Below, in pieces: positions 1 through 7,698 of a stretch of 16,174 bases of DNA (position 1 is the first letter of the stretch; each line of letters begins with the position of its first letter). The notes under the pieces are model-generated. The model ran no database searches. It was not told the origin of the DNA and saw only the letters and a list, made by a program, of their open reading frames with translations. The position numbers and the translations under genes are program-made. The DNA is from Chloroflexota bacterium (GTDB lineage: Bacteria; Chloroflexota; Dormibacteria; Aeolococcales; Aeolococcaceae), in contig VBHE01000025.1 in the NCBI GenBank assembly GCA_005889515.1, forward strand, positions 1-16,174, read 5' to 3'.

Positions 1-1
1 G

Positions 2-250
2 CCACCGACCGGAAAGGCCCACCCCGACGCGGTTCCCTCCGCGTCCGGCGAGGACGCGGCGGTGGCCGCCCTGCTCGCCGTCGAGGGCCGGCTGCTCGGA
101 GCCCAGTACGCGGCCCTCGCCGCCCTCGGCGACCAGTCGCTGCGAGTCCAGGTCGCGAGCATGTTCGGCGTCGACGCCCGCCACGCGACCGTCTGGCGCA
201 GCGCGTCGGGCCAGGACCCCGTCCCGGCGAGCTTCGTGACCGGGCCCTGA
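2..250 (+). CDS. Ferritin-like domain protein, C-terminal fragment
   Basis: The frame is open from the left edge of the window, so only the last ~82 residues are present and the start lies outside. The visible part has a long amphipathic helix (AALLAVEGRLLGAQYAALA) and then a second helix with an acidic/His patch (DARHATVWRS), ending PVPASFVTGP. Helix, helix with a [DE]xxH motif, then a short PVPxxFVxG tail is typical of the last helices of bacterial ferritin-like (Ferritin_2 / DUF4439-like) proteins. These are usually secreted or membrane-anchored four-helix bundles; metal binding cannot be judged from this fragment. The gene ends 11 bp before the convergent NTF2-like gene. Family assignment rests on pattern resemblance only. 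Confidence 0.6.
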   Translation, partial: PPTGKAHPDAVPSASGEDAAVAALLAVEGRLLGAQYAALAALGDQSLRVQVASMFGVDARHATVWRSASGQDPVPASFVTGP

Positions 251-265
251 CGGCCCGCCCGTCAG
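247..265. terminator. Inverted repeat spanning two convergent stop codons
   Basis: A perfect 7-bp stem, CTGACGG (247-253) with CCGTCAG (259-265), encloses a 5-nt loop. It contains both stop codons of the convergent genes (TGA at 248-250; TGA on the minus strand at 264-262). With the unpaired A at 266 bulged out, the stem can be extended by two G-C pairs. There is no T-tract on either strand, so it would be a U-less bidirectional terminator, a type proposed in some high-GC bacteria. Function is inferred from position and symmetry. Confidence 0.45.
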
Positions 266-687
266 AGGGCGTCGATCTGGGTGAGCAGGGCGCGCATGTC
301 GTAGTAGTCGCGATGCGCGGTGATGGCGCCGGTCGCGTCGACGCGGCAGAGCGCGACGCCGATGACGGAGTAGGGCCGGTCGCTCGCCGGGTACCGCCGG
401 CCGTCGAGGACCAGGTCGCCGGTCGCGGTGCCCGACCAGGTCCACTCCGCGGCGAAGCCGCCCTCATCCGCCAGCAGGCTGGTGAAGACGATCCTCGAGT
501 CCCGGGAGAACGCGAACATCGCCCGGCGGAAGCGCGCGATCCCGGTGTGGCCGCGGACGGTGATCGACGACCCGGTGTCCGTGTACTCGCCGTCCTCCGC
601 GAAGTGGGCCAGGAGCGGTGCGTCGTCGGTGCCGCTCCACGCGCTCCCGTACGCGTCCGGGAACCCCGGGTCGGTGTGCGGGAGCAA
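262..687 (-). CDS. NTF2-like / SnoaL-like domain protein
   Basis: A 141-residue single-domain protein. The early part reads DAYGSAWSGTD..LLAHFAEDGEYTDTGSS..VRGHTGI, followed by a beta-rich segment (AEWTWSGTATGDLVLDGRRY) and an end of the ITAHRDYYDM type. This is the cone-shaped NTF2/SnoaL fold: a helix carrying 'W..gD...l...f..Dg.y.D', then G-H-x-G-I, then a long sheet. Family members are diverse small-molecule enzymes or binding proteins, so no substrate is assigned. The start is TTG, 2 bp after the sufT stop, with a purine-rich GGGGAT about 10-15 bases upstream. It is thus the last gene of the SUF operon, possibly as a passenger. Length (~140 aa) is normal for the fold. Confidence 0.75.
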   Translation of the reverse strand: MLPHTDPGFPDAYGSAWSGTDDAPLLAHFAEDGEYTDTGSSITVRGHTGIARFRRAMFAFSRDSRIVFTSLLADEGGFAAEWTWSGTATGDLVLDGRRYPASDRPYSVIGVALCRVDATGAITAHRDYYDMRALLTQIDAL

Positions 688-689
688 GC

Positions 690-1037
690 TCAGAAGATCC
701 CCAGGTCGAGCTTGGCCTCCTCGCTCGCCATCGTCCGCGGGTCCCAGGGCGGGGACCAGACCAGGTTCACGCGCACGTCGCTGACCCCGGGGAGCACCCG
801 GCAGACGGCGTCGGCCTGGGTCTGGATGATGCTCCCGAAGGGGCAGTACGGCGAGGTGAGGGTCATGTCGATGGTCAGCAGCCCGGCGTCGTCGAGGATG
901 TGGTCGTAGACCAGGCCGAGGTTGATGATGTCGATCCCGATCTCGGGGTCGTAGACGGCGCTCAGGGCGTCGACGATCTGCTCGCTGGTGGCGCGCCCGG
1001 CGTCTTCGGCCGTCGCCGCCGGCTCGGTCTCGCTCAT
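690..1037 (-). CDS. sufT: SufT, DUF59/MIP18-family Fe-S assembly factor
   Basis: 115 residues starting MSETEPAA. The family signature is complete: DPEIGIDIINLGLVYD near residues 30-45, TSPYCPFG with the conserved Cys, and the C-terminal WSPPWDPRTMASEEAK. SufT proteins help mature Fe-S enzymes, acting with or beside the SUF scaffold in the cytosol. The ATG at 1037 overlaps the sufU stop (ATGA, 1034-1037), which fixes the start; the frame stays open further upstream but those codons are read-through of sufU in another frame and are rejected. It is followed 2 bp later by the NTF2-like gene. Its place directly after sufU matches the order common in Gram-positive SUF operons. Confidence 0.93.
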   Translation of the reverse strand: MSETEPAATAEDAGRATSEQIVDALSAVYDPEIGIDIINLGLVYDHILDDAGLLTIDMTLTSPYCPFGSIIQTQADAVCRVLPGVSDVRVNLVWSPPWDPRTMASEEAKLDLGIF

Positions 1038-1504
1038 GACAGGGGTCCCTCCTCGGTGGTCACCGTGCCCTCGCCGCGCTCGAGGCCCTCGAGCAGCGCA
1101 TTCCACGGGAGCACGGCGCACTTGATGCGCAGCGGGATGCGGGCGACGCCCTGCAGCGCCTCGAGATCCCCCAGGTCCTCGGCGCCGGCACCCTCGAGCA
1201 TCATCGCCTTGAAGCGGCGGACGAGGTCCGCGGCATCGGCGACGCTGAGGCCGTCGACGCCCTCGCACATCATGCTCGCCGAGGCGCGGCTGATCGAGCA
1301 GCCGTGGCCGTCGAAGGCGATCGCCTCCACGCTGCCCTCGCGGACGCGCATGGTGAGCAGCACCTCGTCGCCGCAGAGCGGGTTGTAGCCCTCGACGGTG
1401 ACGTCGGCGGGCTCGAGGTGCCCCTTCCTGCGCGGATTGCGCCAGTGGTCGAGGATGATCTCGCGGTAGAGCTCGTCCTCGACGGGCGACGGGCCTGCAG
1501 CCAT
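1034..1504 (-). CDS. sufU: SufU, zinc-dependent sulfur acceptor for SufS
   Basis: 156 residues, the usual SufU length. SufU takes persulfide sulfur from group II cysteine desulfurases (SufS) and passes it to the SufBCD scaffold. The zinc ligands are visible: Cys44 and Asp46 in NPLCGDE, Cys69 in GHGCSISRASASMM, and Cys129 in RIKCAVLPWNAL. The ~18-residue insertion between the second and third Cys regions that separates SufU from IscU is represented here by FKAMMLEGAGAEDLGDLEAL. ATG at 1504 follows GGATCGGAGC, a usable ribosome binding site, 9 bp after the sufS stop. The sufT start overlaps its stop. Its enzymatic partner SufS, immediately upstream, is disrupted in this sequence, so as written SufU has no intact donor in the operon. 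Confidence 0.95.
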   Translation of the reverse strand: MAAGPSPVEDELYREIILDHWRNPRRKGHLEPADVTVEGYNPLCGDEVLLTMRVREGSVEAIAFDGHGCSISRASASMMCEGVDGLSVADAADLVRRFKAMMLEGAGAEDLGDLEALQGVARIPLRIKCAVLPWNALLEGLERGEGTVTTEEGPLS

Positions 1505-1513
1505 GCTCCGATC

Positions 1514-2769
1514 CTACCGCGGGGTTCCCGAGGGATCGAGGATGCGCCGGACCTCCTGGAGGCCGGCGCCCAGCGCGTCGACCTCGGCGTGGGTCGTGTA
1601 GAGGTAGACCGAGGCGCGGGCGGTCGCCGTCACGCCGAGCCGGCGCATCAGCGGCTGGCGTCGCGGTCGAGGATGGTGGCGATGTCGTGGGGATGGATCT
1701 CCCCCATGGTGAAGGAGACCGCCCCGCCGCGCTCCACCGCCTCGCGGGGGCCCTGGACGTCGACCTGCGCCTCGTCGAGCACCTCGAGGAGATGGCGGAC
1801 GAGCGCCTGCTCGTGGGCGTGGATGCGCTCGCGGCCGATGCCGTCGAGGTAGTCGCAGGCGGCGGCGAGGCCGTGGGCGCTGGCGACGTCGGGGGTTCCC
1901 GCCTCGAACTTGTTCGGCACCTCGGCCCAGGTCGAGCGCTCGAGCTCGACGCGCTGGATCATGCTCCCGCCGCCGAGGAACGGGGGCATCCGCTCGAGGA
2001 GCTCGGGTCGCGCCCAGAGCACCCCTCCGCCCATCGGGCCGCACGCCTTGTGCCCGCTGAAGGCGAGGAAGTCGACGTCGAGCTCGCGCACCGAGACCGG
2101 CATGTGGGGGACGCTCTGGCAGGCGTCGACGGCGATCAGCGCCCCGCACGCGTGGGCGAGGTCGGCGAGCTCGCGGATCGGGTTCACGGTGCCGAGCACG
2201 TTGCTCTGGTGCACGACGGCGAGCAGCTTCGTCGGCTCGGTGAGCAGCCGCGCCGCGATCTCCATGTCGAGGCGGCCCTCGGCGGTCAACCCGACGAAGG
2301 CGAGGTCGAGGCCGGCGCGGTCGGCGGCGAGCTGCCAGGGGACGAGATTGCTGTGGTGCTCCATGAGGGTGAGCACGATCCGGTCGCCGGGCCGGAGCAG
2401 CTCGCGCGCGTACGAGGACGCCACCAGGTTCAGCGACTCGGTGGCGTTGCGGGTGAACACCAGGCCCCGAGGATCGGCGTCGATGAAGGCGGCGACCCGG
2501 CGGCGGGCGTTCTCGAAGAGCTCGGTCGCCTCATTGCCGAGGGTGTGCGCGCCGCGGTGGACGTTGGAGTTGCTCTCCCGGTAGTAGCGCTCGACGGCGT
2601 CGAGCACCTGCACCGGCTTCTGCGACGTCGCCGCGGAGTCGAGGTACACGAGCGGCCGGTCGCCGATCTGCCGGCACAGGATCGGGAAGTCGGCGCGCAC
2701 CGCCTCGACGTCGAAGTCGGCCTCGAGCGAGAGCCGGCCGCGGGCGGCCGGTGGCACGGTGATGCTCAC
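1514..2769 (-). pseudogene. sufS: SufS cysteine desulfurase, frame-disrupted with active-site loop lost
   Basis: Group II PLP-dependent cysteine desulfurase that normally feeds sulfur to SufU. GTG at 2769 overlaps the Rieske stop (GTGA). Residues 1-370 are normal: LVYLDSAATSQKP, RNATESLN, EHHSNLVPWQ with the PLP-stacking His (~138/139), VDACQSVPH, and SGHK with Schiff-base Lys241. The frame then runs ATILDRD-ASR and stops at 1648. A second minus frame resumes directly with QPLMRRLGVTATARASVYLY and ends at 1514. In the family these two pieces are joined by a segment of the type GIAVRAGHHCA, which contains the catalytic Cys. About 31 nt are therefore missing at 1657-1660, both shifting the frame and removing the essential cysteine. 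Either a real pseudogene or an assembly error; the rest shows no decay. Confidence 0.9.
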
Positions 2770-3098
2770 GGCACCGCCGTCTCGTCGATGGCGACGCGCA
2801 GGACGCCGTCGACGATCTCGATCCTGTGCACCCGGACCGGGTCGTAGGCGGGCAGCGAGATCGCCTCGCCGGTGCGCAGGTCGAAGCAGGAGCCGTGCAT
2901 CGGGCACTCGATGGTGCAGCCCTCGGGGTCGAGCTCTCCCTCGCTCAGCGACGCCTCGGCGTGGGAGCAGGTGTCGTCGACGGCGAAGAACTCGCCGTTC
3001 ACGTTGAACACCGCCACCTGGGTGCCGTCGACGTCGACCAGGGCGGCGTGCCCCGGGGGGATGTCCGCGGCGGCTCCCACCGTGACCCACTCGCTCAC
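2766..3098 (-). CDS. Rieske-type [2Fe-2S] ferredoxin of the SUF operon
   Basis: 110 residues forming a single Rieske domain. Cluster ligands are C44-S-H46 (DDTCSHAEASL) and C65-P-M-H68 (CPMHGSCFD), giving the two-Cys, two-His set of a Rieske [2Fe-2S] centre. The pattern and length match the small soluble ferredoxins of aromatic-ring oxygenases, but no oxygenase subunit is nearby. Such a gene between sufD and sufS is recurrent in actinobacterial-type SUF operons, where its role (electron supply or a client of the machinery) is not settled. The GTG start at 3098 overlaps the sufD stop, and its own stop overlaps the sufS start, so it is translationally locked into the operon. Confidence 0.92.
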   Translation of the reverse strand: MSEWVTVGAAADIPPGHAALVDVDGTQVAVFNVNGEFFAVDDTCSHAEASLSEGELDPEGCTIECPMHGSCFDLRTGEAISLPAYDPVRVHRIEIVDGVLRVAIDETAVP

Positions 3099-4447
3099 GA
3101 CAGCCCCTCCGCCTCGACACCGGCCGCGGAGTGGCCGGCGACGACCTCGTCGAGCACCCCACCGACGAACTCCGCGAACCCCGCGTGGGGAGAGCGGTCG
3201 AGTGCGTCCTGCATGAACCCGCGGACGATGAGCCGGTCGGCGGCCTCGGGGTCGACGCCGCGCGACTGGAGGTAGAAGCGCTGCTCGGTGTCGATATGCC
3301 CGGCGGTGACGCCATGGCTGCAGCGCACGTCGTTCGCCTTGATCTCGAGCATCGGGATCCCCGAGGCCCTGGCGCCGCGGGAGAGCATGAGGTTGCGGTT
3401 CTGCACGTAGCCGTCGGTGCGCTGGGCGGCGCGGTCGACGGTGATCAGCCCGCCGTAGACGCTCTGGGCGCGGTCGCGGACCGCCACCTTGAGGAGCAGG
3501 TCGCTGCGCGTCGCGGGAGCCCGGTGCGCCTGCAGGGACTGGTGGTCGAGGTGCTGGTCGCCGCCGCCGAAGCAGACCCCGGTGAGGGTGGCATCGGCCC
3601 CTTGGCCCTCGAGCAGCGCGTCCCAGTACACCTTCTGCAGCCGCGACCCGAAGGTGGCGGCGAAGAAGCGCAGCCGGGAATCGCGCTCGAGCACGCCGCG
3701 ATGGGTGGCGAGATGCCAGGTCGAGGCGCTCCAGCGCTGGAGCAGGCAGTGGTCGAGACGGGAGCCCTCACCGAGGTGGAGGATGCTCACCGCGTCGCTG
3801 AGCATCGTCCCCTGCGCCGCGGGCGAGGCCTCGAGCTCGACGAGGGTGAGCGAGGCCCCCGCCTCGAGCACGACCACGGTCGCGGGCAGGATCGCCGCGT
3901 GGTCGCCGGCGGCGCTGTGGGCGGCGACGATCGGCACCGCCGCCTCGACCCCGGTGGGCACGTGGACGAAGCAGCCGCCGCGCCAGAGCGCGTTCCACAG
4001 CGCGGTGAACTTCGAGCCGTCGACGGGGACGTGGGCGAGGGCCCGGCGCACCGCCGCCTCGTCGTGGACGGCGGCGTCCTCGAGCGAGCACACGGTCACC
4101 CCCTGGGCGCGCAGCGCCTCGGCGCCCTCGAGTGCGCGCACCCCGTTGCGGGTGCTCGCCACGAACGCGGCGTCGGGGGCGATGCGGTCGCGCATCTCCC
4201 GCATCGCCTCGACGAGGCCGGCGCCGTGCCCGGTCGGGCCGGGGTCGACGACGTACTCGTCGGGCTCGAGCCCCCGGATGTCGGTGCGCCGCCAGTCCTC
4301 GTCGCGGGTGCGGTCGGGCATGGGGAGCGCGGTGTACGCCTCCCAGGCGGCGCGGCGCCGCTCCGCCAGCCAGGCGGGCGCGTTCGCAGCGCGCGTCGTG
4401 ACCGCCTCCGGGCCGATCGCCCCGGGGGTCTGCAGCTGTGTCGCCAT
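3095..4447 (-). CDS. sufD: SufD, Fe-S scaffold subunit
   Basis: 450 residues. SufD pairs with SufB on the SufC ATPase dimer to make the SufBC2D scaffold that builds nascent Fe-S clusters. The N-terminal half is variable helical sequence (AWLAERRRAAWEAY, DEDWRRTDIRGLEPD); from about residue 150 comes the beta-helix core (LWRGGCFVHVPTGVEAAVPI, FGSRLQKVYWDALLEG). The C-terminal hallmark RCSHGVTAG is at about residues 375-383, including the conserved His, followed by FYLQSRGVDPEAADRLIVRGF. ATG at 4447 lies 16 bp after the sufB stop, the largest gap within the sufC-to-sufT core of the operon. No clear Shine-Dalgarno sequence was seen there. Its stop overlaps the Rieske start. Intact and full-length. 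Confidence 0.95.
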   Translation of the reverse strand: MATQLQTPGAIGPEAVTTRAANAPAWLAERRRAAWEAYTALPMPDRTRDEDWRRTDIRGLEPDEYVVDPGPTGHGAGLVEAMREMRDRIAPDAAFVASTRNGVRALEGAEALRAQGVTVCSLEDAAVHDEAAVRRALAHVPVDGSKFTALWNALWRGGCFVHVPTGVEAAVPIVAAHSAAGDHAAILPATVVVLEAGASLTLVELEASPAAQGTMLSDAVSILHLGEGSRLDHCLLQRWSASTWHLATHRGVLERDSRLRFFAATFGSRLQKVYWDALLEGQGADATLTGVCFGGGDQHLDHQSLQAHRAPATRSDLLLKVAVRDRAQSVYGGLITVDRAAQRTDGYVQNRNLMLSRGARASGIPMLEIKANDVRCSHGVTAGHIDTEQRFYLQSRGVDPEAADRLIVRGFMQDALDRSPHAGFAEFVGGVLDEVVAGHSAAGVEAEGLS

Positions 4448-4463
4448 CAGCAGGCCGCGGGCC

Positions 4464-5876
4464 TCATCCGACCGACCCTTCCATCTGCACCGCGAGCAGG
4501 CGGTTCAACTCGACGGCGTACTCCATCGGCAGCTCCTTGACGAAGGGCTCGAAGAAGCCGTTGACGATGAGCGCGGTGGCGTCGGACTCGCTGAGGCCGC
4601 GGGACATCAGGTAGAAGATCTGCTCGTCGCCGATCTTGCTCACCGTCGCCTCGTGGCCGATGCTGACGTCGGGGCTGTCGATGTCCATGTACGGGTAGGT
4701 GTCGCTCTGCGACTCCTCGTCGAGCAGCAGGGCGTCGCAGCGCACGCTGCTCCGCACCCCCGTGGCCTTCTCGTGGACCTTGATGTGGCCGCGGTAGGAG
4801 GTGCGCCCGCCGCCCTTGGAGATCGAGCGCGACACCACGTTGCTCGTGGTGTTGGAGGCCACGTGGATGCACTTCGAGCCGGCGTCCTGGTGCTGCCCCT
4901 CGCCGGCGAAAGCGGCGGAGAGGACCTCGCCGTGGGCGTGCTCGCCCATCAGGTAGATCGACGGGTACTTCATCGTCAGCTTCGACCCGAGGTTGCCGTC
5001 GATCCACTCGACCCGGGCGCCCTCGTAGGCGACCGCGCGCTTGGTGACCAGGTTGTAGACGTTGTTCGACCAGTTCTGGATGGTCGTGTAGCGGACGTGG
5101 GCGTCCTTGTGGGCGATGATCTCCACCACCGCGGAGTGCAGCGAGTCGCTCGAGTAGGTCGGCGCCGTGCATCCCTCGATGTAGTGGACGTAGGAGCCCT
5201 CCTCGGCGATGATCAGCGTCCGCTCGAACTGGCCCATGTTGTCGGAGTTGATCCGGAAGTACGCCTGGAGGGGGATGTCGACCCGCACCCCCTTGGGCAC
5301 GTAGACGAACGAGCCGCCCGACCACACCGCGCTGTTCAGCGCCGCGAACTTGTTGTCGTTGGCGGGGATCACCGTGCCGAAGTACTTGCGGAAGATCTCC
5401 GGGTGGTCGCGCAGCCCGGTGTCGCAGTCGCCGAAGAGCACGCCGAGCTTGTCGAGGTCCTCACGGATGCTGTGGTAGACGACCTCGGAGTCGTACTGGG
5501 CGCTCACCCCGGCGAGGAACTTGCGCTCCGCCTCGGGGATGCCGAGGCGGTCGAAGGTCTGCCGGATGGAGTCGGGGACGTCGTCCCAGCTCCGGCTCTG
5601 CTCCTCGGTCGGCTTGACGTAGTAGTAGATGTTGTCGAAGTCGATCCCGCTGAGGTCGGCGCCCCAGCTGGGCATCACCCGCTTGCGGAAGTGGCTGAGC
5701 GCCTTGAGGCGGAACTTCAGCATCCACTCCGGCTCGTTCTTGTGGGCGCTGATCGCGGCCACCACCTCGGGCGACAGCCCCTTCTCGGTCCGGAAGACCG
5801 AGACGTCGATGTCGTGGAAGCCGAACTTGTAGTCCTTCGTCAGCTCGTGCGCTTCGACTGTGACTGCCATGGTCAT
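4464..5876 (-). CDS. sufB: SufB, Fe-S scaffold subunit
   Basis: 470 residues, the canonical SufB length. SufB is the core subunit of the SufBC2D complex and receives sulfur from the desulfurase system. The family landmarks are all present: [15 protein letters not shown] near residue 46, [20 protein letters not shown] near 185, [20 protein letters not shown] with Cys236 (the region of the sulfur-accepting Cys), [16 protein letters not shown], and the end region [20 protein letters not shown] followed by [24 protein letters not shown] at 5876 overlaps the sufC stop (ATGA); a second ATG two codons in (5870) is an equally possible start. Sequence is highly conserved and uninterrupted. Confidence 0.97.
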   Translation of the reverse strand: MTMAVTVEAHELTKDYKFGFHDIDVSVFRTEKGLSPEVVAAISAHKNEPEWMLKFRLKALSHFRKRVMPSWGADLSGIDFDNIYYYVKPTEEQSRSWDDVPDSIRQTFDRLGIPEAERKFLAGVSAQYDSEVVYHSIREDLDKLGVLFGDCDTGLRDHPEIFRKYFGTVIPANDNKFAALNSAVWSGGSFVYVPKGVRVDIPLQAYFRINSDNMGQFERTLIIAEEGSYVHYIEGCTAPTYSSDSLHSAVVEIIAHKDAHVRYTTIQNWSNNVYNLVTKRAVAYEGARVEWIDGNLGSKLTMKYPSIYLMGEHAHGEVLSAAFAGEGQHQDAGSKCIHVASNTTSNVVSRSISKGGGRTSYRGHIKVHEKATGVRSSVRCDALLLDEESQSDTYPYMDIDSPDVSIGHEATVSKIGDEQIFYLMSRGLSESDATALIVNGFFEPFVKELPMEYAVELNRLLAVQMEGSVG

Positions 5877-6649
5877 GGGTTCCCTTCGCGAGCTGCTGTA
5901 CCGGCGCCGGCACCGAGGATGGGGTCGTAGCCGTCGGCCTCGATGCGACGGGCCAGGTCGTGGCCGCCGGAGACGACCACCCGGCCGCGGTGGAGCACGT
6001 GCACCGCGTCGGGCCTGAGGTACTCGAGGATGCGGGGGTAGTGGGTGATCACCAGCACCCCCATGTCGGTGCCCCTCACCCGGTCCACCCCCTCGGCGAC
6101 GGTGCGCAGGGCATCGACGTCGAGCCCGGAGTCGGTCTCGTCGAGGACGGCGAGGCGGGGCCGGAGCAGCGCCAGCTGGAGGATCTCCATGCGCTTCTTC
6201 TCGCCGCCGCTGAAGCCGTCGTTGATGTAGCGGCTGCGGAAGCTCTCGTCGATCTTCAGCTCGCCCATCACCGCGGAGAGGGTGCGGAGGAACTCGCGAG
6301 CCGGCATCTCCTTCCCCTGGGCCTTGAGGGCGGCTCGGAGGAAGTTCACGACCGAGACCCCGGGGATCGAGGTGGGGTACTGGAAGCAGAGGAACATGCC
6401 CAGCCGCGCCCGCTCGTCGGCGGCGAGGGGGAGCAGGTCGGTGCCGTCGAAGCTGGCGCTGCCGCCCGTGACCTCGTAGTTGGGATGGCCGAGGAGGGTG
6501 TAGGCGAGGGTGCTCTTGCCGGAGCCGTTCGGCCCCATCAGCGCATGCACCTCTCCCGTGGGGACGACCAGGTCGACCCCGTTGAGGATCTCCTTCCCCT
6601 CGACGCGGGCGCGCAGGCCCTCGACGACGAGCCGGGCGGAATCAGACAT
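5873..6649 (-). CDS. sufC: SufC, ATPase of the SUF scaffold
   Basis: 258 residues, an ABC-type ATPase without a transporter partner. Motifs in order: Walker [10 protein letters not shown] (39-47), Q-loop within [11 protein letters not shown], signature [13 protein letters not shown], Walker [13 protein letters not shown], and H-loop VITHYPRIL. The EKKRxEIxQ form of the signature and the DETDSGLD Walker B are specific for SufC. ATP-driven dimerisation of SufC opens the SufB-SufD interface for cluster building. ATG at 6649 lies within the end of the Rrf2 gene (8-bp overlap, ATGTCTGA), and the stop overlaps sufB. It is the first structural gene of the operon, as expected where a regulator leads. 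Confidence 0.97.
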   Translation of the reverse strand: MSDSARLVVEGLRARVEGKEILNGVDLVVPTGEVHALMGPNGSGKSTLAYTLLGHPNYEVTGGSASFDGTDLLPLAADERARLGMFLCFQYPTSIPGVSVVNFLRAALKAQGKEMPAREFLRTLSAVMGELKIDESFRSRYINDGFSGGEKKRMEILQLALLRPRLAVLDETDSGLDVDALRTVAEGVDRVRGTDMGVLVITHYPRILEYLRPDAVHVLHRGRVVVSGGHDLARRIEADGYDPILGAGAGTAAREGNP

Positions 6650-7172
6650 GGGCGGCCTCGTAAGGGTGGGGGCTCGGCGACGTGCCGCGCACGTCCTCGA
6701 GCGGGATGAACACGGAGACGGGCGGCCGCTCGCAGACCAGCTCGGCCAGGGTGGTGCCGCTGAGCACCGCGTCGACGCTCTGCTTGAGGCGCTGCCAGAG
6801 GGTGCGCGAGGCGCAGTCGGTCTCGCGGACGCAGCAGCCCGCCGCGTACTCGTGGGAGACGCACTCCACCGGGGCCACCTCGCCCTCGACCAGGGTGATG
6901 ACGTCGAGGACGGTGATCTCCTCCGGCGGGCGGGTGAGCACGTAGCCGCCGTGGGCGCCGCGGGTCGCCTCGATGAGGCCTCCGCGCCGCAGCGGGCCGG
7001 CGAGCTGCTCGAGATAGGCGAGCGGAAGGTGCTCGACCCGGGCCACCTCGGTGAGGCTCAGGGGCCCCCGGCCGTACGCCTTCGAGAACTCGGTCATCAT
7101 CCGCAGCCCATAGTGGGCCTTGGACGAGACCCGCATCGAAAAGGAGGCGCTGCGCGCATTTCCGACCGCCAT
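6642..7172 (-). CDS. Rrf2-family Fe-S-sensing repressor of the SUF operon
   Basis: 176 residues from the chosen ATG at 7172. The N-terminal winged helix-turn-helix is typical of Rrf2/IscR proteins (MRVSSKAHYGLRMMTEF, LTEVARVEHLPLAYLEQL, GLIEATRGAHGGYVLTRPPEEITVLDVI). A Cys-rich segment follows: C104, C113/C114 and C120, then SRTLWQRL, the position where IscR holds its [2Fe-2S] cluster, although the spacing (x8-9, then x5) is wider than IscR's. Role inferred: it represses the operon it leads and is relieved when clusters are scarce. ATG 7172 begins 7 nt after a perfect TATAAT, supporting a leaderless start; ATG 7136 (MRVSSKAHYG) is the more usual Rrf2 beginning and remains possible, but no Shine-Dalgarno precedes it. 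A start at 7205 lies upstream of the promoter. Confidence 0.9.
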   Translation of the reverse strand: MAVGNARSASFSMRVSSKAHYGLRMMTEFSKAYGRGPLSLTEVARVEHLPLAYLEQLAGPLRRGGLIEATRGAHGGYVLTRPPEEITVLDVITLVEGEVAPVECVSHEYAAGCCVRETDCASRTLWQRLKQSVDAVLSGTTLAELVCERPPVSVFIPLEDVRGTSPSPHPYEAAHV

Positions 7173-7179
7173 GGTCAGG

Positions 7180-7185
7180 ATTATA
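7180..7185 (-). promoter_or_regulatory. -10 box TATAAT of the Rrf2-SUF operon
   Basis: On the minus strand, a perfect TATAAT at 7185-7180 is followed by seven bases (CCTGACC) and then the ATG at 7172. Transcription would begin at or next to the start codon, giving a leaderless mRNA. No good -35 is present at 16-18 nt. It lies in the 95-bp divergent region shared with the SnoaL-like gene, so a regulator bound here could affect both. Confidence 0.65.
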
Positions 7186-7195
7186 GCGCCGACGG

Positions 7196-7224
7196 TGGAC
7201 CGCATGCTCGGCCGCGAATATGAT
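7196..7224 (+). promoter_or_regulatory. Promoter of the SnoaL-like gene
   Basis: A -35 TGGACC (7196-7201, 4 of 6 to consensus) is separated by exactly 17 bp from a -10 TATGAT (7219-7224, 5 of 6). The transcript would have a leader of about 36-37 nt ending in a Shine-Dalgarno GGAGGA at 7255-7260, seven bases before GTG 7268. It overlaps the upstream part of the divergent Rrf2 promoter region. Confidence 0.55.
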
Positions 7225-7267
7225 CCCGGGCACGTCGAGAGGGCCCGGCACAGCGGAGGATGACATC

Positions 7268-7696
7268 GTGGCGACGCCAGAGGAAGCCTACGAGCGGCTC
7301 GTCCAGGGGTTCAACGACCACGACGTGGACGCGATCATGGCCAGCTACACCCAGGATGCCCAGCTGATCACCCCCGACGGTGAGCTGCGCGGCCAGGCCG
7401 CCATCCGCGCCTACTGGGCGGTGTGGCTGGAGGCCTTCCCCGACATCACCCTCACCCCGACCCGGCGGCTCTGCACCGGGAACACCACCGTCGAGGAGGC
7501 GGTCGCCACCGGCACCCACACCGGCGTCCTCCACTCCCCCCAGGGCGACATCCCCCCGACCGGGAAGCGGATCGAGGTCCCCTACATCAACGTCTCGACG
7601 GTCGAGGGCGGCCTCGTCGCCACCGACCACAACGCCTGGGACCGCGTGGCCGTCCTCGAGCAGCTCGGCCTGATCCCGGCCACGGCGGCGACCTAG
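7268..7696 (+). CDS. SnoaL-like ester cyclase family protein
   Basis: 142 residues, single NTF2-like domain. The start (VATPEEAYERLVQGFNDHDVDAIMASYTQDA) and the end (GTHTGVLHSPQGDIPPTGKRIEVPY ... WDRVAVLEQLGLIP) match SnoaL-type 'ester cyclase' proteins, with their GTHTG, IPPTGK and D..x.LEQLGL signatures. The name is historical; most bacterial members have unknown substrates. GTG 7268 is chosen because GGAGGA lies seven bases upstream; an in-frame ATG at 7220 sits inside the -10 box and is rejected. The gene diverges from the SUF operon across 95 bp and converges on the NifS-type gene with only 2 bp between stop codons. Confidence 0.8.
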   Translation: MATPEEAYERLVQGFNDHDVDAIMASYTQDAQLITPDGELRGQAAIRAYWAVWLEAFPDITLTPTRRLCTGNTTVEEAVATGTHTGVLHSPQGDIPPTGKRIEVPYINVSTVEGGLVATDHNAWDRVAVLEQLGLIPATAAT

Positions 7697-7698
7697 CC

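Noticed and set aside
1038..1268. Upstream extension of sufT to an in-frame start at 1268.
   Set aside because: The added residues are Arg/Gly-rich read-through of sufU in a different frame. The ATGA overlap at 1034-1037 and the family length support the ATG at 1037.
1648..1665. Programmed ribosomal frameshift as an explanation for the split sufS.
   Set aside because: There is no slippery heptamer at the junction, and conserved residues including the catalytic Cys are missing from every frame, so shifting could not produce a working enzyme.
3489..5930. Very long open frame (over 800 codons) on the plus strand opposite sufD and sufB.
   Set aside because: It is antisense to two strongly conserved genes, has Arg/Ser/Ala/Val-rich composition typical of GC-rich shadow frames, and shows no domain. 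Long antisense frames are expected at this GC content.
7141..7147. AAGGAGG, a perfect Shine-Dalgarno sequence on the plus strand.
   Set aside because: No start codon of an open frame follows at a proper distance, and it lies inside the 5' coding part of the Rrf2 gene on the other strand.
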